A stretch of DNA of 64,000 bases. Origin: Candidatus Goldiibacteriota bacterium HGW-Goldbacteria-1 (lineage in GTDB: Bacteria; Oederibacteriota; PGYV01). Every line of letters starts with the position of its first letter. Positions within the stretch are counted from its first letter, which is position 1. The stretch spans positions 243,800 through 307,799 of the forward strand of contig PGYV01000005.1 of the NCBI GenBank assembly GCA_002839855.1. The letters run 5' to 3'. The notes beneath the pieces were generated by a model that worked only from the letters and a program-made list of their open reading frames with translations, did no database searches and was not told the origin of the DNA. Positions 9,078-17,751 of the stretch are shown in pieces. The position numbers and the translations under genes were made by a program.

Positions 9078-10035
9078 ACCAGCACGGGTTCATTTCGTAC
9101 GTAAAAGTTTTGCATTCATTTGCCTCAAATCCAAGGGGAAAATATAGGGTAAACCTGTCATTGTCATCATCCCTGAAAAGCTGCCCGTTATTAAGGTCGT
9201 CATAATAAAAAGGCCCTCCCATGGTCCACCCGCACGCCGCGTCAGACGTCCATGTGTCAGTTATCATTACAGAGCCGTTAATGTACCCTCCCATGGAACA
9301 TACAGTAAGGGTAATACGCACCGGCCCTCCTAATATCATGTTTGTCGTGTCAGAAAATTTGGTGATTGTAATCGTGGGTGACGGCAGCGGCGCCACGGGA
9401 TTTAAGGTAAAAGTTTTTCTCATATAAAGCATATTCTGCCCCGTGTTCATATCATACTCATTAGCGCCCGAATTCCCTATCGCGTCATAGGAATACGGAT
9501 CCACAACCGTACCGTCAGCCGGATTATAAAGAAGTTTTGCCCACGTCTTGTCTGTCACCATTACCGCGCTTCCCCACGCCGAATCATCAAAATCAGTTTC
9601 ATACCAGGCATCACCGTCCCCGTCATTGGCAGGGGGAATGTTATAATCAAGGGTGGCGCTTAACGCAATACCTCCTTCATTACTTGAAACATACGAGTGC
9701 AGCCCGCCCGCGCATTCCACATCAAGCGCAAACGCCCCCCATATCTGCCCGCCGCCGGTGTCGGTTACGGATAAAGCTATAGAATTTGCCCCCGCGCTGT
9801 TTATCCACGCCACAGGCACGCTCATGCATACCGGCTCTGAAGTGGAATCCCAATTCACGTAATTAAACGGGCCTACATAATGGCCGTTAAGCCAAACCGA
9901 AGTATTGTCATCGCCGTTAACGCATAAAGTGGCGTTAACAGGAGTACAGGCAGCGGAAATAATAACAGGCATGGTGATAAAAAAGATTATCAGCAGAGTT
10001 ATTACCTTTAAAATTAACAAACGTATTTTAAACAT
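8791..10035 (-). CDS. Thr-rich repeat secreted protein, N-terminal part (frame lost near 9050)
   Basis: A 414-codon frame starting at 10035 with a signal peptide (hydrophobic residues 5-28). The N-terminal half resembles a carbohydrate-binding or Ig-like extracellular domain (VWLNGHYVGP, WGAFALDVECAGG, and an MLYMRKTFTL strand). It is followed by a DUF11/CARDB-like domain at about residues 220-325. After about residue 325 the frame reads the Thr-repeat DNA in the wrong register (a Tyr/Asn/Cys-rich sequence), while the +1 frame gives a clean TxTxT sequence. This is either a true mutation, an assembly or sequencing error, or recoding. Its own promoter lies at 10087-10115. The product is presumably exported and surface-located. 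Confidence 0.75.
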   Translation of the reverse strand: MFKIRLLILKVITLLIIFFITMPVIISAACTPVNATLCVNGDDNTSVWLNGHYVGPFNYVNWDSTSEPVCMSVPVAWINSAGANSIALSVTDTGGGQIWGAFALDVECAGGLHSYVSSNEGGIALSATLDYNIPPANDGDGDAWYETDFDDSAWGSAVMVTDKTWAKLLYNPADGTVVDPYSYDAIGNSGANEYDMNTGQNMLYMRKTFTLNPVAPLPSPTITITKFSDTTNMILGGPVRITLTVCSMGGYINGSVMITDTWTSDAACGWTMGGPFYYDDLNNGQLFRDDDNDRFTLYFPLGFEANECKTFTYEMNPCWFDTTVYDYGNVNAYAFFQRYKDCNPDNNSHCFAVVKLYCHADAYYYNVRNRNSNIRNYNTYPDSIADSHAKRYINGDGNINKYGDRYPNCHKHLY

Positions 10036-10086
10036 TTCCCTGCCTTTTTACGGTTGGTTTATCGATACACCCTAAATTCTTTCAAC

Positions 10087-10115
10087 ATTATACAAATATG
10101 CCCTTTATTAATCAA
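10087..10115 (-). promoter_or_regulatory. sigma70-type promoter for the Thr-rich secreted-protein gene
   Basis: Reading the minus strand: -35 TTGATT (10115-10110), a 17-nt spacer, and a perfect -10 TATAAT (10092-10087), about 52 nt before the ATG at 10035. It lies just downstream of the efflux-operon terminator. Confidence 0.75.
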
Positions 10116-10126
10116 TAGAAGTTAAA

Positions 10127-10157
10127 ACAAAAGGGGCGGAAAAATCCGCCCCTTTTT
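10127..10157 (-). terminator. Rho-independent terminator of the efflux operon
   Basis: A perfect 12-bp stem (AAAAGGGGCGGA, 10129-10140, paired with 10145-10156) with a 4-nt loop. On the minus strand it ends in a U-rich tail, 20 nt after the RND gene stop. The A-run on the other side could also terminate plus-strand transcription. Confidence 0.9.
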
Positions 10158-10177
10158 ATTAATACCTAAACTTCATA

Positions 10178-13100
10178 TTAACTGTTTAATGTTTTTAACT
10201 TCTTTTTCTCCGCCCTTTTTAACATCTTATTTTCCACCCATTCATATACCACAGGCACAACAACAAGCGTTAAGAAAGTGGATGTGATAAGCCCGCCGAT
10301 AACCACAATAGCAAGCGATTCATTCCCTTTTGCCCCTTCACCCATTGACAGCGCGATGGGAAGCATTCCGAATATCATCGCGAATGATGTCATAAGAATG
10401 GGCCTTAAACGGATGGGTGCCGCGTGCAGCAGCGCTTCCCTTATATTCATTCCCTCTTCACGTTTTTTATTGGTAAAATCAAGAAGCAGAATACCGTTTT
10501 TTGCCACAAGTCCTAAAACCATCAGAAGCCCGATAAACGCAAACATATCCAGCTGATATCCCGTGATAAGAATACCCGCAAAAGCTCCGATTATCGCAAG
10601 CGGTATGGATATCATAAGAATAAGCGGCTGTATAAACGAATTATACAGCGATGCAAGTATCATATACATAAACAATACCGCAAGCAGCATGGCACCGCCC
10701 ATCTGCGTGACAAGCTCGCCAAACTGTTCTCCCTGCCCGCCAAAAGTGTATCTGTAGCCCGCAGGCAGTTTAAGTTCTTCTTTTAACCGTTTCTGTATCT
10801 TGCCGTTTACTTCCATAACTGAATAACCCGGCGCAAGAGATGCCGTGACAATTACATTTCTCATCTTATTTTCCCTGCGGATTTCAACAGGGCCGGCGTA
10901 GTATTTAAAATTACATACAGCGCTTATCGGAATTTTTTTACCCATCCTGTTGGTAAGCAGCAAATTCCTGATATCATCCGGTATCCTTTTATTGGCTTCG
11001 CTCATTTCAATATTTATGTCGTATTCTTTCTCCTCTTTGCGGAACTTGGAAATACTGCTGCCCTGTACAAGTGTCCTTAAAGTAGAGCCTATTTCATATA
11101 CCGACAGCCCAAGCCTTTCAGCCTTTACCGGATCAACAGAAATTACCATTTCCGGCTTTCCCGGTTTATAGGAAGTATCCGTAGATGCTGTCCCCGGTAT
11201 CTCTTCTATCATCTTTTTTATCTTTCCGGAGTATTCAGCAAGAATTTTCAAATCATCGCCGAATACCTTGACAAGAATCGGCGTGTTCATTTCATCGCTT
11301 CCGCCCATTCCCTGCGACACGGTAACGTTCATGAACGCGTCAATCCTGTTATCTTTGACATATTTCATAACCTTCTGAATAAACTGCTCATTTGTCACTT
11401 TTCTGTCTGTTATGGATTTCAGCGATATCATTAAAGAACCTGTATTGCTTCCTCCGCCGCTTCCAAAGCCGGTGCCTGTATCGCCGATACTGGCAAAATA
11501 GGTCTGCACTTCTTCCTGCTGCACAACAAATTTTTCCACAAGAAGCATATATGAATCTATTTTTTCAACAGGCGCACCCGGATATGTCTGCATTCCAAAA
11601 TTAACTATGTTGTTATTCTGATTCATGAAACCCATTTTCATAAAAGGCAAAAGTAAAAAACTTCCGATAAAAAGCAGTACCGTAGTTATTAATACCGCTT
11701 TCTTCCTGTCAAGCGCCCAGTGCAGTATCTCGCCATAAACCCTGTTTCCTTCATCATATATCTGATTCCATTTTTTTGTAATGCCGTCCAGAAATTTCGA
11801 AAAACCTTTTTTATCCGCGCTTTCTTTCTCTTTTTTATACCAGTACGCGGATAACATGGGCGCTGTGGTAAACGCGTCCAGAAGTGATATGGCAAGGGCA
11901 AACGCAACAGTAAAACCAAACTGTTTAAAGAACTGCCCAATAACCCCTGTCAAAAATGATATGGGCAAAAAGACCGCCATAATAGAAAGTGTTGTAGATA
12001 TAACCGCAAGCGCCACTTCGTTAGTCCCTTTCTCGGCCGCTTCCCTGGGGGGCATGCCCAATTCTATATGCCTGAAAATATTTTCGCGCACAACTATAGA
12101 GTCATCAATAAGAAGCCCAACCGCAAGCGATAACGACAGAAGTGTAATAACGTTGATGGAAAACCCGGAAAGCGATATCAGGAAGAAAGCGCCGATAATG
12201 GAATTCGGAAGTGCAATAGCCGTAATAATAGCAGACCTGAAATTACCCAGAAACAGCCACACTATAAGAAGCGCAAGTATGGCGCCTAAGACTATATTTT
12301 CCTGCACGCCCGAAACACTTTTCTTAATGCTTGTGGTTGTGTCAATAATGGTCTTAATTTTAATATCAGCCGGAAGCTCTTTTAACGTTTTGTCTATCTG
12401 TTTTGTAACTTTATCCGCCGTCTCTACGGAGTTTACGCCGCTCTGTTTAAACACAGCCATTAAAACCGCCGGTTTTGTATTAACCCTCAGCTTGCCGGTT
12501 ACTTTTCCAAGCATCCATTCAACTTTAGCCACATCTTTTAACCTTACTATCTTGCCTGTATTTGATGTTATAGGCACCAGCGCTATTTCATCAACCGTTT
12601 TGAATTCGCCAAGCACCCTTATGGTCATATTTTTTTCAACACCTTCAATATCACCTACAGGATAACTTAAATTTCTTGTATTAATAGCCGCAGTTATCTG
12701 GCCTATGCTTATTCCCTTAGCCTGCAGTAAGGCCTTATCAATTATTATATTTACCATCTGTTCCCTGCCGCCGAACACATATACGGCTGCCACGCCTTCG
12801 GTCTGCTCTATGGCGGGCTTCATTACATCATCCATTATTTCCTGAAGCATTGTCTGGTCGCGGTCCGCTTCAATGGAATAGAACGCTATCGGGATGTCGC
12901 TGAAAGAAAAACTTTCAATCATCGGGTCCTGAATGTCATCCGGAAGGTATACCTTTATTGAATCCACTTTCTGCCTGACCTTTGATTCGGCATACTTGAC
13001 ATCAACCCCAAGTTTAAAAGAGGTTGTTATTACGGCCATATTTTCCCTGGCCACGGAATTTACCTTATCAATCCCTTCCAGCGTCGCAAACTGCTCTTCC

Positions 13101-13300
13101 ATCGGCTTAATTATAAGCGATTCAACTTCCTCTGCCGACGCTCCGGGATAAATTACCGTAACGCTTATTGTCGGAAACTCAATGTTGGGCATAAGCTCCA
13201 CAGGCAGGTTTATGTAACCTATGAAACCCAGTGTTATTATTGAAAGAACCATCATAACTACCAGCACAGGCCTTTGGATGGCTAATTTCGCTATATTCAT
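10178..13300 (-). CDS. RND-family efflux transporter (AcrB/HAE1-like)
   Basis: A 1040-aa RND pump of standard length. It has an N-terminal helix after MNIAKLAIQRPVLVVMMVLS, the porter segment ELMPNIEFPTISVTVIYPGA, a TM4 proton-relay motif with paired aspartates (LAVGLLIDDSIVVREN), and a second duplicated half ending in TM12 (STFLTLVVVPVVYEWVE). It uses the proton gradient to expel substrates through a periplasmic adaptor and outer-membrane channel, both encoded just upstream. It belongs to the hydrophobe/amphiphile-exporter group rather than the metal-ion group, judging by the DD motif. It is the last gene of the marR operon and is followed by a strong terminator. Confidence 0.95.
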   Translation of the reverse strand: MNIAKLAIQRPVLVVMMVLSIITLGFIGYINLPVELMPNIEFPTISVTVIYPGASAEEVESLIIKPMEEQFATLEGIDKVNSVARENMAVITTSFKLGVDVKYAESKVRQKVDSIKVYLPDDIQDPMIESFSFSDIPIAFYSIEADRDQTMLQEIMDDVMKPAIEQTEGVAAVYVFGGREQMVNIIIDKALLQAKGISIGQITAAINTRNLSYPVGDIEGVEKNMTIRVLGEFKTVDEIALVPITSNTGKIVRLKDVAKVEWMLGKVTGKLRVNTKPAVLMAVFKQSGVNSVETADKVTKQIDKTLKELPADIKIKTIIDTTTSIKKSVSGVQENIVLGAILALLIVWLFLGNFRSAIITAIALPNSIIGAFFLISLSGFSINVITLLSLSLAVGLLIDDSIVVRENIFRHIELGMPPREAAEKGTNEVALAVISTTLSIMAVFLPISFLTGVIGQFFKQFGFTVAFALAISLLDAFTTAPMLSAYWYKKEKESADKKGFSKFLDGITKKWNQIYDEGNRVYGEILHWALDRKKAVLITTVLLFIGSFLLLPFMKMGFMNQNNNIVNFGMQTYPGAPVEKIDSYMLLVEKFVVQQEEVQTYFASIGDTGTGFGSGGGSNTGSLMISLKSITDRKVTNEQFIQKVMKYVKDNRIDAFMNVTVSQGMGGSDEMNTPILVKVFGDDLKILAEYSGKIKKMIEEIPGTASTDTSYKPGKPEMVISVDPVKAERLGLSVYEIGSTLRTLVQGSSISKFRKEEKEYDINIEMSEANKRIPDDIRNLLLTNRMGKKIPISAVCNFKYYAGPVEIRRENKMRNVIVTASLAPGYSVMEVNGKIQKRLKEELKLPAGYRYTFGGQGEQFGELVTQMGGAMLLAVLFMYMILASLYNSFIQPLILMISIPLAIIGAFAGILITGYQLDMFAFIGLLMVLGLVAKNGILLLDFTNKKREEGMNIREALLHAAPIRLRPILMTSFAMIFGMLPIALSMGEGAKGNESLAIVVIGGLITSTFLTLVVVPVVYEWVENKMLKRAEKKKLKTLNS

Positions 13301-13344
13301 ACAATTACTCCTTTAGTTGAAATATGCTTTCTGAAAAATCCCGG

Positions 13345-14325
13345 TTACTTCTTTACTTCTTCAGCCTTTTCTTTTTTTTCCTGCTTCTTTCCTTTCTTTT
13401 CTTCTGCCGGTTTTGGCGGCTCATTGCCCGTGCTTATTTTAACCCCGTCTGACAGCCTGAAAGTACCGTCTGTTATTACCTCTGTGCCGTCTGTCAGTCC
13501 TTCGCCGGATATCTCTATTAAATCTTTATCCCTGTATCCCGCCCGCACCGTTGTCTGCTTTGCTTTTCCATCAACAGCCAGATATGCGTAATCCCCGCTT
13601 TCCGTCATTATTACGGCTTTTTCGGGAACCATATACCCTTTAATATCTTCAATAAGAATTTCCCCGTTGACCGACATTCCAAGTTTTAATTTTTTATCAG
13701 TATTTGGGGCTTTAACCACAACAGTGCCGGACATAATATCGCTGTCAATTACCGGCGGTACGGAATACACTTCTCCGTTTACAGAAAGAGATTCATCATC
13801 AATAAATGATATTCTTGCCTTCTGGCCTTTTTTAATTTTTACAAGGTCTTCCTGCCCGACGTTAAATACAAGTTTTACCTTTGAAGGGTCTGCTATTTCC
13901 GCCACAGGCATTGCCGGGCTTACCGCTTCACCCCTGTCTATGCAGTATAACTTTGTGACCATCCCGCCAACAGGCGCTGTAACAGGAGCAAGTTCATACT
14001 GGTATCCCACCATATCGCGGTCAACATAAACCAGCACATCTCCCTTATTTACATAACTGCCTTCAGACACCGCGTTTCTGGAAAATTTTCCCGGCACTAT
14101 CGGGAACACTTTAACCTGCGGGTCTCCTTCTATTACGCCCTGCACCGCAAGATATTTTGATATCTGCTTTTTTTCAAGCTTTACCACGCCGACATTGTAA
14201 ACAAGCTCTGCCGCCTTTTTTCCGCCTTTTGCTATGCTCTGGCCTATCCGAAAAACTATAAGCACGGCTATAATTATCAGCACTATCCTTAATGTGTTTT
14301 TTAAAACATTTCTTGTCTTTTCCAT
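13345..14325 (-). CDS. RND efflux membrane-fusion protein (HlyD/AcrA family)
   Basis: A 326-aa periplasmic adaptor. One N-terminal membrane segment (about residues 10-27) precedes a lipoyl/biotinyl-like half (GSYVNKGDVLVYVDRD and APVGGMVTKLYCIDRGEAV) with a very short alpha-hairpin, then a beta-barrel and membrane-proximal domain (VQEDLVKIK-like region to DGTFRLSDGVKI). The last 30 residues are a Lys/Glu-rich tail. It couples the RND pump to the TolC-like channel. The 44-bp gap to the pump gene and 17 bp to the channel gene indicate one operon. It is shorter than typical AcrA (about 400 aa) because the hairpin is reduced. Confidence 0.92.
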   Translation of the reverse strand: MEKTRNVLKNTLRIVLIIIAVLIVFRIGQSIAKGGKKAAELVYNVGVVKLEKKQISKYLAVQGVIEGDPQVKVFPIVPGKFSRNAVSEGSYVNKGDVLVYVDRDMVGYQYELAPVTAPVGGMVTKLYCIDRGEAVSPAMPVAEIADPSKVKLVFNVGQEDLVKIKKGQKARISFIDDESLSVNGEVYSVPPVIDSDIMSGTVVVKAPNTDKKLKLGMSVNGEILIEDIKGYMVPEKAVIMTESGDYAYLAVDGKAKQTTVRAGYRDKDLIEISGEGLTDGTEVITDGTFRLSDGVKISTGNEPPKPAEEKKGKKQEKKEKAEEVKK

Positions 14326-14342
14326 TTATTTTCTCCTGTGGT

Positions 14343-15632
14343 TTATTCTATGAAATTTTTAAGTTTCTGCATTGATGTAAGGTAATTATTAAGCGCGTTA
14401 TAATAATTGGTTTTTGCCCTTAAAAGCCCTATTTCCGCGTTCATAAGGTCCACACTCTGAATAAGGCCGTTCTTATAGCTCTGCGTGGCTATCCTGAAAC
14501 CCTCTTCCGCCTGCTTTATAAGATCCCCTGCAGCTTCAATTACTTCCGCGCTTTCTTCCATTCCCGTATAAAGCTGGTCAAGCTGTATTTCCAGAAGATT
14601 TACGGTATTATCTTTTACCAGCTGCTGCTTGGCTTCCGCGGCGGCAGCTTCCTTAAACGCATACACATTCTTGAAACCGTTAAAGAACGTCCACTGCACT
14701 CCCACCATTACGTCCCACATGCCATACCAATAGCTTTTTTCAGTGTGAAAAGCGGAATCCATTGAAGAATAATTGTAATTGGCAGCTACCGCGACATTGG
14801 GCAGAAACATTGCGCCCATCAGGTATTTTCTGTATTCCGCAATTCTGGTGACTGCCTCTATGGATTCCCTGTCATCGCTTTTATCCCTGAACTTTTTCTT
14901 TATATCATCAGCTGTCATTTCAAGTTTTTTGTAGTCCGGCTCCCCTGTCAGTTCAACTTCTTTATCAAGGGGTATCCCGGCGGTATTTTTCAGCATCTGC
15001 ATTGAAAGCAGATAGGTGTCTTCGGCTTTTCTGGCGTCCGGTTTGGAATTGGCGTACTGCACCTGCGCCTGAAGCACTTCAAAATTGGAAGCCTGCCCGC
15101 TTTTATACTTTGCCTGCGTTATCTTAAAGTATTCTTCATTGCTTTTTAAACTCTGTTTTCCAGCGTTCATAAGCTCCTTTGTTATAAGCGCTCCGTAATA
15201 AGCGGAGATTACATCAAGGTCAAGTTTTTCTTTTGCCTTCTTGAAACCAATAACAGAAAGTTTATACGCTTCCTCCGACATTTTAAAACCAAGCATGGTT
15301 TTTCCGAATGTAAATACCGGCTGCTGAAGCGATACCTGCGCCGCGTACCACGGCCGCGAAGTTGAAGGCGGCAGATAATTGTAAACTGCCTGATACCCGC
15401 CCGCCAGCGAAACTGTAGGCCCAAAAGACGCCGCTGCCTGCCCAAGCTGCGCTTCCGCTATCTCTTTATCCAGCTGCGCCATTTTAAATTCCCTGTTGTT
15501 GTCAGCGCATAATTTGGCAAAATCATCAAAAGATAACTTAAGCACGGCTGTGTCTTCCGCGAATAAACCCGCGCTAAAAGCAGCGGTAAGTAAAATTACA
15601 AGAAACAATCTGGTAATATTTTTAGTTTTCAT
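14343..15632 (-). CDS. TolC-family outer-membrane efflux protein
   Basis: A 429-aa outer-membrane channel protein with a signal peptide (residues 1-25, cleaved near LFAED) and the internal duplication of long amphipathic helices typical of the family. Landmarks are AQLGQAAASFGPTVSL in the first half, then LNALNNYLTSMQKL-like C-terminal helices with QSYKNGLIQSVDLMNAEIGL. The trimeric channel completes the tripartite efflux system with the adjacent adaptor and pump genes. Confidence 0.93.
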   Translation of the reverse strand: MKTKNITRLFLVILLTAAFSAGLFAEDTAVLKLSFDDFAKLCADNNREFKMAQLDKEIAEAQLGQAAASFGPTVSLAGGYQAVYNYLPPSTSRPWYAAQVSLQQPVFTFGKTMLGFKMSEEAYKLSVIGFKKAKEKLDLDVISAYYGALITKELMNAGKQSLKSNEEYFKITQAKYKSGQASNFEVLQAQVQYANSKPDARKAEDTYLLSMQMLKNTAGIPLDKEVELTGEPDYKKLEMTADDIKKKFRDKSDDRESIEAVTRIAEYRKYLMGAMFLPNVAVAANYNYSSMDSAFHTEKSYWYGMWDVMVGVQWTFFNGFKNVYAFKEAAAAEAKQQLVKDNTVNLLEIQLDQLYTGMEESAEVIEAAGDLIKQAEEGFRIATQSYKNGLIQSVDLMNAEIGLLRAKTNYYNALNNYLTSMQKLKNFIE

Positions 15633-15643
15633 CCGTGCCTCCT

Positions 15644-16210
15644 TTAGTATAATATTTTCCAGGCAAGGCCTGTTTTTATAGTATGAATTTCTTTTTTATC
15701 CACGTCATAAACTGCCGGCCTTTCAAGGCTTAACCTTAAAACCGCTATATCCGCCACATTCAGGTTTACTCCGACCCCAAAATTATAGTATCCGCCGTTC
15801 CAGCTTATGTCCTTATATCCCGGCGTGGGATTAAGCACAGCCATGTGCATACTGCCCAAAGTCATTCCTGTTTCAAAAAAGACATCAGGAAAAACCGGCC
15901 ACTGCGGAAATATGTTCGCACGCGCGCCGATATATAAAGGCGCAAATACCGCGCATGAATTAGAATCCTGTCTGGCTACAAATATGTTATACGCGCCGCC
16001 CAGGTAAATATCGCCCCATTTGTAAATGGAAGCCCCTACTTTCGCGTCAAACACCGGCGTGTCAAATACGCCGTAACTTCCTATTGCCCTGCTGCCCGGG
16101 CTTGTTATTGTCCCGTAACTAAGCCCAAATTCCGTAAAGACCCACTTTTCCGCGCTTGCTGACATTGATACAGCCATTAATAACACAACTGCAGCTAATA
16201 TTTTCTTCAT
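15644..16210 (-). CDS. Predicted outer-membrane beta-barrel protein, function unknown
   Basis: The start is placed at ATG 16210, preceded by GGCGGGAAA, rather than at an in-frame ATG at 16240 inside the marR gene. This gives a 188-aa product with signal peptide MKKILAAVVLLMAVSMSASA. The mature part has alternating-hydrophobicity strands and ends in Leu-Tyr, with an aromatic-rich terminal strand (LAWKILY) as in many outer-membrane barrels. It sits between marR (1-nt gap) and the tolC-like gene. An accessory role in efflux or envelope remodelling is inferred only from position. Confidence 0.75.
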   Translation of the reverse strand: MKKILAAVVLLMAVSMSASAEKWVFTEFGLSYGTITSPGSRAIGSYGVFDTPVFDAKVGASIYKWGDIYLGGAYNIFVARQDSNSCAVFAPLYIGARANIFPQWPVFPDVFFETGMTLGSMHMAVLNPTPGYKDISWNGGYYNFGVGVNLNVADIAVLRLSLERPAVYDVDKKEIHTIKTGLAWKILY

Positions 16211-16211
16211 T

Positions 16212-16655
16212 TTATTTTCCCGCCTTTTCAAGATAATCATTCATTTTTTTAAGCATTTTAATTGCCGATTTCTTTTCTTCATCTGTCAGCACCGCCATCA
16301 GATTTCCCATCAAGCCGTCCATTTCCTTTAAGTGCCCCATAACCTCTTTTTTTGTTTTGCCCGAAACAGATATCCACACGGTACGCCTGTCCTTTTCATC
16401 GCTCTCCCTTATAAACAGCCCGTTTTTCACCAGCTTGTTTACCATGCTTGTCATGGTGGGAAGTTTTACGCCTTCGCTTTTTGCCAGATCGCCCATTTTC
16501 ATTTTACCCTGTTCAAAGACGCGCCCTAAAACATACATCTGCGCCATGGTGATTTCATGAACGCCTTTCAGGCAGGCCTTTCTGGGAAACTTCTTCTGGG
16601 CAAGATGCCCTACTTTGCGGATGTATTCTACAAGCTCTCTTGATGTCACATCCAT
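16212..16655 (-). CDS. MarR-family transcriptional regulator of the efflux operon
   Basis: A 147-aa winged-helix protein. The HTH spans about residues 55-105 (MGDLAKSEGVKLPTMTSMVN as helices 3-4) and the wing carries the MarR signature DEKDRRTVWISVS. Such dimers usually repress their own operon and are relieved by small ligands or oxidants. It is the first gene of the efflux operon. An inverted repeat just downstream of the -10 box (16679-16691) is a natural binding site. Autoregulation is inferred, not shown. Confidence 0.92.
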   Translation of the reverse strand: MDVTSRELVEYIRKVGHLAQKKFPRKACLKGVHEITMAQMYVLGRVFEQGKMKMGDLAKSEGVKLPTMTSMVNKLVKNGLFIRESDEKDRRTVWISVSGKTKKEVMGHLKEMDGLMGNLMAVLTDEEKKSAIKMLKKMNDYLEKAGK

Positions 16656-16678
16656 CTTAGCACCTCTAATATTTTATT

Positions 16679-16691
16679 TAACTAATTGTTA
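16679..16691 (-). promoter_or_regulatory. Candidate MarR operator
   Basis: An inverted repeat TAAC-N5-GTTA lies between the -10 box (16701-16706) and the marR start. The 11-mer ACAATTAGTTA contained in it occurs identically in the promoter of the second marR gene (34967-34977). Confidence 0.6.
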
Positions 16692-16700
16692 GACGCACTA

Positions 16701-16728
16701 AGTATATTCAAAAAAAGATATTTGTCAA
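16701..16728 (-). promoter_or_regulatory. sigma70 promoter of the marR-efflux operon
   Basis: On the minus strand: perfect -35 TTGACA (16728-16723), a 16-nt spacer, and -10 TATACT (16706-16701), followed by the candidate operator. The marR ATG is at 16655, so the leader is about 40 nt. Confidence 0.88.
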
Positions 16729-16778
16729 CAGGAAAAAAATAATTATTTTATGTTGTTATGTTCAGCCCTCTTTATTTA

Positions 16779-17654
16779 TTAATGGGCTGCCGGTGCTTCT
16801 GTTTTTTTATCCGCAAAAGCCGGATTAAATACCGCCTTTTCAATTGTGAATTTCACATAGGGAAGCTCTTTTCCGTCCACAATCCACGCCCCTTCCATAT
16901 AAGAAGGAAGCATATACCCTCCGTAATCCTTAAACTCCCCGGAATAACCCACCCATTCCCTTGGTACAAGCACTTTATTTTCTTCCCTGTGTCTTACAAC
17001 CTTTATGGACTTTAAAGAACCATCAGCGCCAAATACAACCAGCGCCCGTGCCGTCATACCGGCGTCTTTAATAACCGCATACGCGGAATTTACTCCGTCT
17101 TTTTCCCATGTGATAACACTCTTATCAAATAACACAGTCGGGATAATCAGGCATTCTGTAAGCATGCGCTCTAATGAAGCCTGATTCATAAAGCCGCCGC
17201 GTGAATCCTGCAGCGTAAACATTGACATCAGTTTAATATGCATCCTGCCATTACCATTAAAATAAGAGTCTGTCGCGCCCATAGTAAAAAGCGGCGCCAT
17301 GTTTATCACACCCCTCCAGATGAATGAAGGTTTTTTAGACGTAAGGTGATATTTCCCGTTTATTTTAAACCACGGCCCGTCCTGCGAAGGCTTAAATTCC
17401 CCCGCGTGGGTGACTGACGCTGAATCAATCATTGGTTTGCCGGCAATCCCAAGAAACGCCGCAAACTTTTTTACCGGCGCCGGCAGTGTTTTAATATAAG
17501 CGGGGCTGACAACGGAGCCGTTATAACTTGCGGATAACACCCGTATTTCAGATGCTTTTTTTATAAATACAGATTCATCCGCCGCGCCCGCAACCAGAAT
17601 TAAAAAAACAGCCGCAATCAGGACAATTACGCTTATCGCTGTAAATTTTTTCAT
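16779..17654 (-). CDS. DUF6544-like secreted/membrane protein
   Basis: The start is set at ATG 17654 with GGAGG 7 nt upstream. A longer in-frame reading to 17795 has no signal peptide and runs into the terminator. This gives 291 aa with an N-terminal signal or anchor helix (residues 1-24). The body matches my recollection of the DUF6544/DUF6920-type family: FIWRGVINMAPLFTMGATDS, then ERMLTECLIIPTVL, then WVGYSGEFKDYGGYMLPSYM. Members are uncharacterised and often lie in polyketide or lipid-like contexts. The family call is from memory, not a search. It stands between the efflux promoter and the glycosyltransferase terminator, so it is likely monocistronic. Confidence 0.7.
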   Translation of the reverse strand: MKKFTAISVIVLIAAVFLILVAGAADESVFIKKASEIRVLSASYNGSVVSPAYIKTLPAPVKKFAAFLGIAGKPMIDSASVTHAGEFKPSQDGPWFKINGKYHLTSKKPSFIWRGVINMAPLFTMGATDSYFNGNGRMHIKLMSMFTLQDSRGGFMNQASLERMLTECLIIPTVLFDKSVITWEKDGVNSAYAVIKDAGMTARALVVFGADGSLKSIKVVRHREENKVLVPREWVGYSGEFKDYGGYMLPSYMEGAWIVDGKELPYVKFTIEKAVFNPAFADKKTEAPAAH

Positions 17655-17689
17655 ATTATTCCTCCATAATTTATTAACATCAAATATTT

Positions 17690-17736
17690 TTTTATAATAA
17701 AAAAGGCGCGGGATGCTTTGGGCACCCCGCGCCTTT
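17690..17736 (-). terminator. Rho-independent terminator after the glycosyltransferase gene
   Basis: The stem AAAGGCGCGGGGTGC pairs with GCATCCCGCGCCTTT (17701-17735, with a G-U pair), the loop is 5 nt, and a T-rich tail follows on the minus strand. It is 16 nt beyond the stop of the glycosyltransferase gene. Confidence 0.9.
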
Positions 17737-17751
17737 GAACTTAAACTTAAA

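Noticed and set aside
11781..12665. A 294-codon plus-strand frame opposite the RND pump gene
   Set aside because: It is an antisense shadow of the strongly supported RND gene, with no domain or ribosome site.
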